Below, one piece after another: positions 15,249 through 23,762 of a stretch of 64,000 bases of DNA. The position numbers and the translations under genes were made by a program. Each line of letters begins with the position of its first letter. Position 1 is the stretch's first letter. The DNA is from JACNIV01 sp965370415 (GTDB lineage Bacteria; Cloacimonadota; Cloacimonadia; Cloacimonadales; TCS61), in contig CBDUTJ010000009.1 in assembly GCA_965370415.1 (NCBI GenBank), positions 1 to 64,000 of the forward strand, in the 5' to 3' direction. The notes under the pieces were generated by a model, which worked only from the letters and a program-made list of their open reading frames with translations, searched no databases and was not told the origin of the DNA.

Positions 15249-16496
15249 GAAAAGTTTTCAAAGTAAATGATAAAGGTATCGAAATTGTAAATTGGTTTAT
15301 TTAAGGAAATATTAATTAACATTCGCTCACAGCAAGATGAAGTCCCAAGTATTACATAATAAAATATTATAAGGTGGTTTCGTTAAACGGTATTCCTGTG
15401 AATGTAAACAGGTATTCTAAGTTTGTCAGGTAGGGTTCACAGCGATACCTCGAAGAAAGGTTAGAATAAACCAGCGATAACCGTTAAAAAGCTGTAATTT
15501 ATCCGGCATATATATGCCCTTCCAAAACTCGCTCAAATTCTTCTGGGAAGGGCTGCCGGTTTTAAAATCATATTCTTTGTTTGCTTTTTAACGCTTCCGC
15601 CGGCTTGCCTGGGCTACGCCCGGGCTTTTCTGAGGTTTACTTTCTTCCAGCTTCGCTGTTTCACTCCATTGAAAGATTAGGAAAGCTCTCAACCCCTCAT
15701 AATATGGCATAATGACGGTTATTCCTTTGGAGTGCCTGTATATTATGCAAACTTGGTAAGAGTTCGCTCACTTACTCTGTGGTAAGTGGTCGCTTTGCCT
15801 TTTTTAGGTGAGAGAGTCGGCAAAGCTCGCATTCGCCCCGTAGCCACGCCCTTCGGGGCTCATTACGGTATTTTATATCTACGCTGTGATACTACCTTTT
15901 CTTATACAATATGCACGTGATCATGTTGACAGTGTATTCTATATTAATAAAAAATAACATTATAAATCTTCTCTTAACTTATACAAACATAAATTTTACA
16001 CAACTTTTATTTCCCTGTTACGGTGTTTTTGAAAGTGTGTGATGTAGAGTAATATAAAGAGAAAAGAAAAAGATTTTCGGTACCTCCACTTTTTTCTCTA
16101 ATTTAATACATAAAGAAAAGGAAGATGATAAGTAGTGAGTTGAATTAGCCTGTTAGTGCTATATTTCAGTTACATATAGAAGCTTTATTCTCAAATTAAT
16201 ATAAAACTACATATTTGTAAAAAACTATTCTTGTACACACTTCAGAATCAATGTGAATTTATTAATTCGAAGGTAGATTAATAATTATTTTATAAAAAAA
16301 TAAAAAGGCTAACTTTTTTCTTTTTAAAGGGGGCTGTCAGAAAGATATAATAATTCGGAGGGGGCATCCCCCTTGCATGGGGGGAGTAGGTATTGAAATA
16401 TATCTTAGTATGCAAATTCCTTTTTATATGTAATGATAAAAAGGAGTTCTTTCTATTATAAAGAAAATAATCTGTTTTTGTCTGTTTTTATATAGA
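15249..16496. other. long noncoding tail of the element, partly GC-rich and structured
   Basis: About 1.25 kb without a supported gene. From roughly 15380 to 15900 the base composition is more balanced than its surroundings and contains local hairpins: GCCCTTCC (15517-15524) with GGAAGGGC (15545-15552), CCTGGGCTACGCCCGGG near 15607, and CGCCCTTCGGGGC near 15847. TTGACA occurs at 15926. A G-run/C-run palindromic area lies near 16358-16387 (GGGGGCATCCCCC). It could encode a structured RNA, hold dispersed repeats or be decayed genes. No reverse transcriptase, intron domain V or known RNA motif was recognised. Confidence 0.4.
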
Positions 16497-16518
16497 TTTC
16501 ACAACAATTTTCACAACG
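16497..16518. promoter_or_regulatory. right arm-type repeats of the integrase
   Basis: TTTCACAACA (16497-16506) and TTTTCACAACG (16508-16518), the same motif and orientation as the left-end cluster at 3687-3729. It lies about 75 bases inside attR, as expected for an integrase arm site. Confidence 0.6.
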
Positions 16519-16589
16519 ATTACAAAATATATCGACATAAATAAATAGACCTAACTCATTATTTTAAAATAAATTAAGTCTATGTAAAA

Positions 16590-16616
16590 TGGGGTGGATG
16601 ATGGGATTTGAACCCA
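16590..16616. repeat. attR within the 3' end of tRNA-His
   Basis: The 3' end of the intact tRNA-His, duplicated at 3530-3556. Because the tRNA's 5' part lies to the right, the 3' part left of the crossover here was delivered by the element and restores the tRNA gene. Confidence 0.82.
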
Positions 16617-16665
16617 CAACGCCTGGAACCACAATCCAGTGCTCTACCATTGAACTACACCCACC
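16590..16665 (-). tRNA. tRNA-His (GTG)
   Basis: Full cloverleaf on the minus strand. The anticodon arm CTGGA-TTGTGGT-TCCAG gives GTG. The 7-base acceptor pairs GTGGGTG with CATCCAC, the extra G(-1) opposite C73 typical of tRNA-His is encoded, and CCA is encoded. It is the last gene of the tRNA operon and the integration target of the 13-kb element. Confidence 0.95.
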
Positions 16666-16750
16666 ATTAAGAAATAAATTCCAAATCACAAATAACAAAT
16701 GACAAATGGCAAATTAATAGATTTTCAATCTTCAATTCTCAATATAAAAA

Positions 16751-16827
16751 TGGCACGCCAGAAGGGATTCGAACCCCTGGCCTACGGATTAGAAATCCGT
16801 TGCTCTATCCTGCTGAGCTACTGGCGC
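16751..16827 (-). tRNA. tRNA-Arg (TCT)
   Basis: Minus-strand cloverleaf. The anticodon arm ACGGA-TTTCTAA-TCCGT gives TCT; the T-arm GGGG-TTCGAAT-CCC and an encoded CCA are present. It reads AGA, a codon used heavily by the AT-rich element genes next door. Confidence 0.93.
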
Positions 16828-16840
16828 ATACAATAATAAT

Positions 16841-16917
16841 TGGTAGCGGCGCAGGGACTCGAACCCCGGACACTCGGATTATGATTCCGATGCTCTAACC
16901 AACTGAGCTACGCCGCC
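16841..16917 (-). tRNA. tRNA-Met (CAT), elongator type
   Basis: Minus-strand cloverleaf starting GGCGGCGTAGCTCAGTTGG, with anticodon loop ATCATAA (CAT) and encoded CCA. It lacks the three G-C pairs of an initiator anticodon stem. Elongator Met is preferred by similarity to the E. coli gene; the lysidine-modified Ile-2 tRNA is the alternative. Confidence 0.88.
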
Positions 16918-16947
16918 ATTTATATTTTTCACTTCTATAAAAAAAAA

Positions 16948-17023
16948 GTAGCAAGAACAGGATTTGAATGCGCCTGCTGCGCAAAAGCCTGCGTCCGGCT
17001 ACCGCCGGATATAAATCCGACTT
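16948..17023 (-). pseudogene. degenerate tRNA remnant with a repeat insert
   Basis: Positions 16948-16968 match the 3' half of the neighbouring fMet tRNA (GTAGCxAGxxCAGGATTTGAA on the plus strand). The middle is replaced by about 35 bases of GC-rich repeat (CTGCGCAAAAGCCTGCGTCC, then GGCTACCGCCGG). An anticodon-stem-like ATAAATCCGAC follows, and no D-arm or 5' acceptor remains. It sits where another tRNA would be expected in the array. Confidence 0.55.
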
Positions 17024-17055
17024 AATATAAATTCTCTTTCAAACACTCAAAAAAA

Positions 17056-17132
<77 letters not shown>

Positions 17133-17196
17133 ATAAAAGCTTGCAAATATTTTTCCCCACCTATCGAGTGTCAAGGAAAAGTTAAAAAGAAAAGCC

Positions 17197-17226
17197 TTGA
17201 CGTTTTACCCTCTGAAAAAGCTTCTA
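17197..17226 (+). promoter_or_regulatory. candidate rng promoter
   Basis: TTGACG at 17197-17202, then an 18-base spacer and CTTCTA. The rng start codon is at 17248. Confidence 0.3.
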
Positions 17227-17247
17227 AAGCAGGAGTATTAAAGTTAT

Positions 17248-18741
17248 ATGTTTAGTGAGATTATAGTAAATGTCCACCCTTTGGAAACCAGGATCGCCAT
17301 TCTGGAGGATAATAAATTAATAGAGCTATTTGCAGAAAAAAAAGAAAAAGAAATTCTGGTTGGAAATATCTATAAAGGTATAGTGCGAAATGTTCTGCCT
17401 GGTATGGGAGCTGCTTTTATAGATATTGGTCTTTCCCGTACTGCTTTTTTACATTTTAAAGATATAAATCCCAAAGAATTGCCAGCATTAAAAAGAAAAA
17501 TATTCAATAAGGGAAATTCATCTAATATAAGCAAAATACTCTCTCCGGGCGATGAGATAATAGTGCAGGTGAAAAAAGATCCGCTGGGGAAAAAAGGTGC
17601 TCGTGTTACCAATAATCTTTCGATTCCTGCAAAATTCCTAGTTTATATGCCCAATGTAAAGAAACTGGCATTATCCAGAAAGATAACCTCTTCTACAGAG
17701 AAAAAGCGGATCAAAACGATTCTGGAAAAAATTAAAGACCCCAGCGTAGGACTCATCATACGAACAGATACCGAGAGCATTACCGAAGATGATTTCATTC
17801 GGGAATACAACGGACTTGCCAAAACCTGGAAATTCATCGAAAAGCAAATGAAACACGGCAAACCCCCAGTGTGTATTTACGACGAGAACGATCTTTCCTT
17901 TTCATTGGTTCGTGATTTATTCAGTTCACAGGTAAACCGATTGGTGGTAGATGATAAAAAGCTGAAAAATAAGATTGTATCACGACTTAAGCAGTTCACA
18001 CCAGAATTTGTGGACCGCATAGAATTATACCAGGAAGATTCTCCCATTTTTGATGCCTATGGTGTGGAAAAAGAGATCGAATCCATTTTCAGATCACGAG
18101 TCAATCTACCCAGTGGTGGAAATATTACCATCCAGCAGACCGAAGCCCTGGTAGCTATCGATGTAAATACCGGCAGCTTTGTAGGCAAAGATAACTATGA
18201 GGAAACAATAGAAAAAACTAATGCCGAAGCAGCTTACGAGATCGCTCGCCAGATCCGGCTGCGTGACCTGACTGGAATTATGGTCATAGATTTTATTGAT
18301 ATGAAAAACGAAAAAAGTCAGGAGAAAGTATTTTCAGTTTTAAAACAATCTTTAAAAAGCGATCGTGCAACAAATAAAATTTATTCTTTCAGTCCACTTG
18401 GACTGGTAGAAATATCCAGGAAAAGAACACGACCCAGCCTGCTTCTCACCTATACTGAACAGTGTCCGCACTGCAATGGTACCGGTCGACTTTTATCACG
18501 TGATTCTGTGGCTGTGAGCATTTCGCGCTGGTTGAGAAGAGCAAAATATTTCCTGAAAAGAGAACCTTTAAAAATAGTAGTCCATCCGAATGTGAAAAGG
18601 TTCATCGAAGAAAATCCGGACATTTTCAAAGAGATCGAAAACAAGCTGGAATTTATTGCAGAAGAGCAAATCGAATTCGACCAGTTCAAGGTGTTTTCCA
18701 TCCAGACAAAAAAGGAATACACAGATACTTATAACACTTGA
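17248..18741 (+). CDS. rng: ribonuclease G/E
   Basis: Endoribonuclease for rRNA 5'-end maturation and mRNA turnover. The 497 residues fit the RNase G length, without the long RNase E scaffold. An S1 domain fills about 35-125 (VGNIYKGIVRNVLPGMGAAF ... FLHF). The DNase I-like catalytic domain carries Asp305 in AIDVNTGSF and Asp348 in VIDFIDM, the expected metal-binding pair. The zinc-link CPHCNGTG has Cys406 and Cys409. It precedes rplU-rpmA by 77 bases, a common order in bacteria. The ribosome-binding site GGAG is rather far from the ATG. Confidence 0.95.
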   Translation: MFSEIIVNVHPLETRIAILEDNKLIELFAEKKEKEILVGNIYKGIVRNVLPGMGAAFIDIGLSRTAFLHFKDINPKELPALKRKIFNKGNSSNISKILSPGDEIIVQVKKDPLGKKGARVTNNLSIPAKFLVYMPNVKKLALSRKITSSTEKKRIKTILEKIKDPSVGLIIRTDTESITEDDFIREYNGLAKTWKFIEKQMKHGKPPVCIYDENDLSFSLVRDLFSSQVNRLVVDDKKLKNKIVSRLKQFTPEFVDRIELYQEDSPIFDAYGVEKEIESIFRSRVNLPSGGNITIQQTEALVAIDVNTGSFVGKDNYEETIEKTNAEAAYEIARQIRLRDLTGIMVIDFIDMKNEKSQEKVFSVLKQSLKSDRATNKIYSFSPLGLVEISRKRTRPSLLLTYTEQCPHCNGTGRLLSRDSVAVSISRWLRRAKYFLKREPLKIVVHPNVKRFIEENPDIFKEIENKLEFIAEEQIEFDQFKVFSIQTKKEYTDTYNT

Positions 18742-18749
18742 TAATAATC

Positions 18750-18778
18750 TTGACAGAAAACAGCACTGAAAACTTTTT
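18750..18778 (+). promoter_or_regulatory. candidate rplU promoter
   Basis: TTGACA at 18750-18755, then 17 bases and CTTTTT. The rplU start follows at 18819, so the ribosomal-protein genes may be expressed independently of rng. Confidence 0.35.
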
Positions 18779-18818
18779 AGTTGTTCCTAAAAGTAATGGG
18801 AGGTTGTAAGGAGATAAG

Positions 18819-19133
18819 ATGTACGCGATAGTTGAATTTAAAGGGGCTCAGTTGAAAGTGGAAAAAGATCAAACTGTACGAGTTCCGTTCTTAGCTGAAT
18901 ATGAAATCGGTGCAGAGATAGAAATACAAAATGTTCTGCTTCTGCATACTGATAAAGATACGATTGTAGGAAAGCCTACCGTAAAAAACGCAAAGGTTAA
19001 GGCTGAAATTATTAATCATTTCAAAGATAAAAAAGTTATTGTATTCAAGAAAAAAAGAAGAAAAGGTTACCAAAAAAAGCAAGGTCACAGACAAAATTAT
19101 ACTGAGATCAAAATTAAGGATATCTTAAACTAG
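18819..19133 (+). CDS. rplU: 50S ribosomal protein L21
   Basis: 104 residues of normal L21 length, starting MYAIVEFKGAQLKVEKDQ, with the conserved basic C-terminal end KKKRRKGYQKKQGHRQNYT. It binds 23S rRNA together with L20. AAGGAG lies at good spacing. Followed after nine bases by rpmA in the conserved L21-L27 pair. Confidence 0.97.
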   Translation: MYAIVEFKGAQLKVEKDQTVRVPFLAEYEIGAEIEIQNVLLLHTDKDTIVGKPTVKNAKVKAEIINHFKDKKVIVFKKKRRKGYQKKQGHRQNYTEIKIKDILN

Positions 19134-19142
19134 GCGGATATT

Positions 19143-19403
19143 ATGGCACATAAGAAAGGTGTTGGAAGTAGTAAGAACGGTAGAGATAGTAATCCCCAAT
19201 ATCTCGGCGTAAAAAAATACGGTGGAGAACAAGTTCTGGCAGGAAACATCCTGGTCAGACAAAGAGGTACCAGAATCCATAAAGGTAACAATGTTGGATT
19301 AGGAAAAGATTACACTCTTTTTGCACTGATAGACGGCTTTGTAAAATATGAAACCAAAAAAGCCGGCAGAAAGTTTGTAAATGTATACACTGATAAAATG
19401 TAA
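19143..19403 (+). CDS. rpmA: 50S ribosomal protein L27
   Basis: 86 residues, MAHKKGVGSSKNGRDSNPQY at the N-terminus, without the cleavable extension seen in Firmicutes L27. The N-terminal tail reaches the peptidyl-transferase centre. LGVKKYGGEQVLAGNILVRQ is the family core. An intrinsic terminator follows. Confidence 0.97.
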   Translation: MAHKKGVGSSKNGRDSNPQYLGVKKYGGEQVLAGNILVRQRGTRIHKGNNVGLGKDYTLFALIDGFVKYETKKAGRKFVNVYTDKM

Positions 19404-19423
19404 GTAAGACTATAAACATTCAA

Positions 19424-19450
19424 AGCAGCTTGAAAGAGCTGCTTTTTTTT
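19424..19450 (+). terminator. intrinsic terminator after rpmA
   Basis: AGCAGCT / AGCTGCT 7-base stem with loop TGAAAG, followed by eight T. Confidence 0.9.
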
Positions 19451-19525
19451 GTCCAAAAATATTGCGTTAAAATAAAAAAATAAAAAAATTTAAAACTCAT
19501 AAATATCAATTATAAAATTATTATG

Positions 19526-19554
19526 TTGACATCATTTGTAAAAAAATATTTTTA
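19526..19554 (+). promoter_or_regulatory. candidate promoter of the 19597 gene
   Basis: TTGACA at 19526-19531, a 17-base A-rich spacer, then a T-rich -10 region. The start codon is at 19597. Confidence 0.35.
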
Positions 19555-19596
19555 TTGTATTAATATACTTTTTCCAAAAACAAAGGAGGAAAACAA

Positions 19597-20940
19597 ATGA
19601 AAAAAAGATTGATGGTCGGCATTCCGATTTTGGTCTTACTTGTACTGTTTATAGGCTGTGCAAACAAAGACCCGATCGGGATTGAACAATTTCAACTGGC
19701 TTTCCCAGATTCATCCTCATCGCCAGCAATTAACAGTTCTGTACTAACAGACGGAATTGATTTTTCCATTGGTTATTACAATGGAAATATTCGTACAGAT
19801 CGAATTAGTTTGGAATGGCAAGCAAGTACAGATGAGGAATTTTTATGTTACAAAATATTTAAAGCAATAGGTCAATATGAAGATGAACCAACTTTTGAAC
19901 ACATAGAAACCTTTAATGACCAGGGTAACACAACCTTTATTGACTCTACTCTTGTGCAAGATCAATATTATATCTACAAAATCGCTACGATCTTTAATAA
20001 TGGTACACACATAACTGATGATATAGAAATTAAAACACCTAAATGGCAGGCTCCAGGAAATATCACTATCAACGGATTAAGCACAACAATTATAGAGTTA
20101 GCTTGGGAAGATAACACCGAATCCGAAACAGGGTTCATGATCTATGTTGATACGCTTACAACTGTTCGACAATTTGTTACAATTGACTCCTTCACAACTG
20201 GACAAGATGTTACAAGTTGGCTTTTCGATGATTTACCAACAACACCAGTATACAGATTCAGTATCAAAGCAATGGGAGACTGGGAAGAAGAAACACAGGT
20301 TTCGGAAAGCACTCCTTTTGTATTTTCAGATTTAGTATTTGATCCACCTGATGATCTTACCTTAGATCAAGAAAGTGGAACAATAGCTGTTATACTAAAT
20401 TGGCAAGACAATTCAAACCTGGAAACAGGTTTTGAGGTTGAACGTAAAATAAATAGTGCTGATTTTGAACTTATTGCAACTATACCTACTTATAATGCTG
20501 TAGAATATACAGACTACGACACTACTTCATTCAATTATGGCGATACCCTTACTTATCAAGTTAGAGCTTATAATGACTATCAGACGATTGAATACACCGA
20601 TTATTCTAATGAAGAATCTATCATCATTGTTGAACCGTCTGGAAACCAAACCACTATCAGCGTGACAGTAGATAATTATCCAGGTGAAGCATCCTGGAAT
20701 TTATATTGCTATCCCACTAGTTCTTACTATTTCCCGACAGATCAGACTTTCAGTTATAATTACGAAAATCAGGTATTCACAATTGATCTGGAAGACGGAC
20801 ATTATGCTGTTCATTGCTGGGATACATTTGGTGATGGCGGCATATCAGGAATAGTAACGGACGCTGAATCTAATATCCTGGTCGAGTGGGATGATAATGA
20901 CTATAATTATACTGGTCAATTCCACTTCTGGGTAAATTAA
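19597..20940 (+). CDS. fibronectin type III-domain lipoprotein
   Basis: 447 residues. The lipoprotein signal ends LLVLFIGC (Cys21). Two or three fibronectin type III-like domains follow, with the typical strands SLEWQASTDEEFLCYKIFKA, LAWEDNTESETGFMIYVD and LNWQDNSNLETGFEVERK. The C-terminal 100 residues (TISVTVDNYPGEASWNLYCY ... WDTFGDGGISG) form a separate beta domain of the kind found in secreted FCB proteins. GGAGG precedes the ATG. An outer-membrane barrel-like gene starts 18 bases after its stop, so the two probably form a lipoprotein/outer-membrane pair. No enzyme motif is visible. Confidence 0.8.
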   Translation: MKKRLMVGIPILVLLVLFIGCANKDPIGIEQFQLAFPDSSSSPAINSSVLTDGIDFSIGYYNGNIRTDRISLEWQASTDEEFLCYKIFKAIGQYEDEPTFEHIETFNDQGNTTFIDSTLVQDQYYIYKIATIFNNGTHITDDIEIKTPKWQAPGNITINGLSTTIIELAWEDNTESETGFMIYVDTLTTVRQFVTIDSFTTGQDVTSWLFDDLPTTPVYRFSIKAMGDWEEETQVSESTPFVFSDLVFDPPDDLTLDQESGTIAVILNWQDNSNLETGFEVERKINSADFELIATIPTYNAVEYTDYDTTSFNYGDTLTYQVRAYNDYQTIEYTDYSNEESIIIVEPSGNQTTISVTVDNYPGEASWNLYCYPTSSYYFPTDQTFSYNYENQVFTIDLEDGHYAVHCWDTFGDGGISGIVTDAESNILVEWDDNDYNYTGQFHFWVN

Positions 20941-20958
20941 CAGGTAAGGAGCAGAAAA

Positions 20959-22686
20959 ATGAAAAAGATAATAATGATAACAGCTCTCACACTTTTACTG
21001 TTCAGTATGGCAAATGCTCAAACGCAATCTTTTCGCAGTATAGCTTTGGGCACAATTATCGATGATGATCTTGATCTTGTTTACGATCCTATCGAACTTA
21101 AATTCGTGGAAGGAAGCAGGCTTTATACAAACCTGAGTAATCTAACTTCATCTAATGAAAATGTATTCGATAATATTACCGATGATACTTACCTGATAGG
21201 ATTTTCCGGTAAGTGTCCTTTCGTCGAAAATTTATGGCGTGCCGTTCTAATTAAGTTTGAAAATTCCCTCACTCCTTTATCTGTTGGTATCGACTCCGAC
21301 TTGAATGGGAGTAATGATATCTGGGGAGAAGGCACTTTGATCGACGAATATACATCTTATCTGGATACCAGTGGAAATGATATCTATGATACTATTAGGA
21401 AAATATCTCAGGAAAGAGGAAATTTCTATGAAAATAACTCACTGGATTTCGTTCTAAATAATACTTATGATTTGGGATCGATGGTTTTAGGTGCACGCTT
21501 AAAGCTCTCTCAAGATTACTCTGATCATAGCGAAGATTATCTCATGAACTATACAAGATTTCTGATTGACGATAATTATGACGACCTCATGGAGACCGGT
21601 TTTGAAGATTACAATAATATCCACGATAATTCTATGTTCGATATATTGACTTCCATACTCTTTCCGGATATGAATGGCTATGAAGTTCGAGGTGATATTA
21701 ACTTTTTATCAATGGATCATTCCACCAAATTCAATTATAACGAAAAAGGAACTACTAATAATTTTGATCCCGAAATAACCGATTATGAAGATTCATACGT
21801 GGAAGAAGAAGACGTACAAAATTTGAATGAGATCAAGGAAAACCGATTCGTTCTTGGAGGTTCCCTCAGGAAAACATTCAATAAGGCTGCAGAGCGTAAA
21901 AATGACGGTTATTGGAAAATCGGTGCAGCTATCAACTTCGGCTCTGGCGATTATACCAATTCGGAGGAAGAAACTCTAACTTCCACCGAAACATTCTTTG
22001 ACGGACTTGATACTTTACTTGTGGACTACGTGGAAACCTTTAAAGATAACGAAAAAATCACCGATGATGGAACTCAAAAAACATTCGGATACCGGATTTC
22101 AGGTAAACTTAATTATCCCTTGGATGAAAAAATCTATTTTGGTATCGGTGGAACGCTATATTATGATCAACTTATTCGAGAAACAAATTATGAAGAGTCT
22201 ATTGTTAATATCGAAGACTACGAACTTGTGGATGATGATTCGACCGCTGCCGATTATGTGATAACAGAAACTTACGGACTTTCTGCTGATAGAACTTATG
22301 AAAAATTTCAAACAACTCTCATCTTTCCGGTCGGTATAGAATATCAATTTACCAATAACGGCAAATGGGATGCCAGATTCGGAACTATCTTCACAAATGT
22401 ATATACAACAAATAACGATGCTAAGCAGATAACTGATTCCAAACCTTATGTAACGGAAATCGCTTATGGCGATGGAGAAGTTGAAATAGATACTGAAAAC
22501 AATATATATGAATCTACAAGCGAACATTCAAAGACAACTACCAGCACTACAGATTTCTATTATGGACTGGGATTCAAACCTACCGATAAAATGCAGATAG
22601 ACCTATTAGGTTTCTTCAAAGTTGATTACGCCACACTACAGGATTTCATCCAGGGTCTTAGATTATCTTTCACACTTAAGTTCTAA
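20959..22686 (+). CDS. probable outer-membrane beta-barrel protein
   Basis: 575 residues. Signal peptide MKKIIMITALTLLLFSMANA. The mature part is rich in alternating aromatic/polar strands, acidic turns (DDDLDLVYD, EEEDVQNLNE) and Gly-rich strand starts (WKIGAAINFGSGDY, YGLGFKPTDKMQIDLLGFFK), and it ends LRLSFTLKF. The final Phe and the strand pattern fit an outer-membrane barrel inserted by BamA. No transport family recognised. AAGGAG precedes the ATG; it is co-transcribed with the lipoprotein gene 18 bases upstream and followed by a strong terminator. Confidence 0.72.
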   Translation: MKKIIMITALTLLLFSMANAQTQSFRSIALGTIIDDDLDLVYDPIELKFVEGSRLYTNLSNLTSSNENVFDNITDDTYLIGFSGKCPFVENLWRAVLIKFENSLTPLSVGIDSDLNGSNDIWGEGTLIDEYTSYLDTSGNDIYDTIRKISQERGNFYENNSLDFVLNNTYDLGSMVLGARLKLSQDYSDHSEDYLMNYTRFLIDDNYDDLMETGFEDYNNIHDNSMFDILTSILFPDMNGYEVRGDINFLSMDHSTKFNYNEKGTTNNFDPEITDYEDSYVEEEDVQNLNEIKENRFVLGGSLRKTFNKAAERKNDGYWKIGAAINFGSGDYTNSEEETLTSTETFFDGLDTLLVDYVETFKDNEKITDDGTQKTFGYRISGKLNYPLDEKIYFGIGGTLYYDQLIRETNYEESIVNIEDYELVDDDSTAADYVITETYGLSADRTYEKFQTTLIFPVGIEYQFTNNGKWDARFGTIFTNVYTTNNDAKQITDSKPYVTEIAYGDGEVEIDTENNIYESTSEHSKTTTSTTDFYYGLGFKPTDKMQIDLLGFFKVDYATLQDFIQGLRLSFTLKF

Positions 22687-22706
22687 TTACTATAATTCAA
22701 AAACTA

Positions 22707-22738
22707 AGCATCCGGCTTTTGTCGGATGCTTTTTTTTC
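22707..22738 (+). terminator. intrinsic terminator
   Basis: AGCATCCG / CGGATGCT stem (22707-22714, 22723-22730), then eight T. Confidence 0.92.
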
Positions 22739-22791
22739 TTGTCATTTTTTCATAGATTCCCAAACTTAACAATTGTACAAAAGGAGACCAG

Positions 22792-23754
22792 ATGAAAAAA
22801 ATATTATTGATCTTTGTGGTAATTGGAATAATTGGAGGATGTTCAATGGGAAAAAAATCTGATACAGGCATTAATCCATTCCCAAACTTTAATGCCATGT
22901 GGGATTATGCTCATCCAGATTCTACTGAAATTAAATTTGCTGAAATCATTCCATTATTAACAGATTCTCCCGAAACAACTTACGATGCGGAATATCATGT
23001 AGAGCTTCTTACCCAGATAGCCAGAGCGCAGGGAATGCAGGGAAAATTCGATGAAGCAGGAAAAACTTTAGAAACTGCCGAAAGCATACTTACAGCAAAC
23101 ATGAAAACCGGCAAAATACGCTATCTATTGGAAAAAGGAAGGATATTAAATTCTTCAGGAAAAAGAGAAGTTGCAAAACCTGTTTTCCTGGAAGCTTATG
23201 ATTTTGGGAAAGAGAATGCACTGGATTATTACACGTTGGATGCTGCCCATATGCTGGGAATTGTGGAACCACCCGAAAAGCAGTTAGATTGGAGCCTGAA
23301 AGCAATGGAGATTGCAGAAGTATCATCAGATCAAAGATGCAAAGGTTGGCTGGGTGCTCTTTATAACAACATTGGCTGGACTTATCATGATTTGAATGAA
23401 TATGAAAAAGCACTGGATCTATTCCAGAAAGGTTACAAGTGGCGTAAAACCCAAAACAACGAACAGGCAACACGGATCGCAAAATGGAGCGTGGGAAGAT
23501 GTCTGCGTTCTCTGGAAAAATACGATGAAGCTTTGAATATCCAGAATGAACTGCTGCAGGAATTTGAGGAAAAACAGATCGAACAGGATGGTTATGTTTT
23601 TGAAGAAATGGCAGAACTTTATTTGATCAAGAAAAATCGATCTGAAGCAACAAAATATTTCAAACTTGCTTATGAATACCTTTCCAAAGATGAATGGCTG
23701 AAAGCAAATGAGCCGGAAAGATTGGAAAGATTACAAAAGAATTCTATAAAATAA
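22792..23754 (+). CDS. TPR-repeat lipoprotein
   Basis: 320 residues with lipoprotein signal MKKILLIFVVIGIIGGC (Cys17). The mature chain is helical with tetratricopeptide repeats; the clearest is about residues 186-225, LGALYNNIGWTYHDLNEYEK followed by ALDLFQKGYKW. Further repeats run KWSVGRCLRSLEKYDEALNI and EEMAELYLIKKNRSEATKYF. TPR lipoproteins act as protein-binding scaffolds at the periplasmic face of the envelope. No enzymatic motif is present. AAGGAG precedes the ATG. It stands alone after a terminator. Confidence 0.82.
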   Translation: MKKILLIFVVIGIIGGCSMGKKSDTGINPFPNFNAMWDYAHPDSTEIKFAEIIPLLTDSPETTYDAEYHVELLTQIARAQGMQGKFDEAGKTLETAESILTANMKTGKIRYLLEKGRILNSSGKREVAKPVFLEAYDFGKENALDYYTLDAAHMLGIVEPPEKQLDWSLKAMEIAEVSSDQRCKGWLGALYNNIGWTYHDLNEYEKALDLFQKGYKWRKTQNNEQATRIAKWSVGRCLRSLEKYDEALNIQNELLQEFEEKQIEQDGYVFEEMAELYLIKKNRSEATKYFKLAYEYLSKDEWLKANEPERLERLQKNSIK

Positions 23755-23762
23755 AGTATCTT

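Larger units (their letters stand above)
3530..16589. mobile_element. tRNA-His integrative element (about 13 kb)
   Basis: Bounded by a duplicated tRNA-His 3' end (attL 3530-3556, attR 16590-16616). A tyrosine integrase lies 225 bases inside attL. The motif TTTTCACAACG is clustered inside both ends (3676-3729 and 16497-16518), as expected for integrase arm sites. Genes at 3782-8953 are markedly AT-rich with heavy use of ATA, AGA and TTA codons, unlike the flanking core genes. Contents in order: integrase, unknown 472-residue protein, excisionase-like HTH, unknown basic protein, primase-like protein, AT-rich repeat region, two small membrane proteins, lipoprotein, giant adhesin, long noncoding tail. 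No conjugation, capsid or terminase genes are recognisable, so it would have to be mobilised by another agent or move as a plasmid-like circle. Confidence 0.82.

Noticed and set aside
15249..16496. Retron, diversity-generating element or group I/II intron
   Set aside because: No reverse transcriptase, template/variable repeat pair, or intron domain V-like sequence was found in or near the region.
3530..16589. Prophage or conjugative element
   Set aside because: No capsid, portal, terminase, tail, relaxase or type IV secretion genes are recognisable between the att copies.
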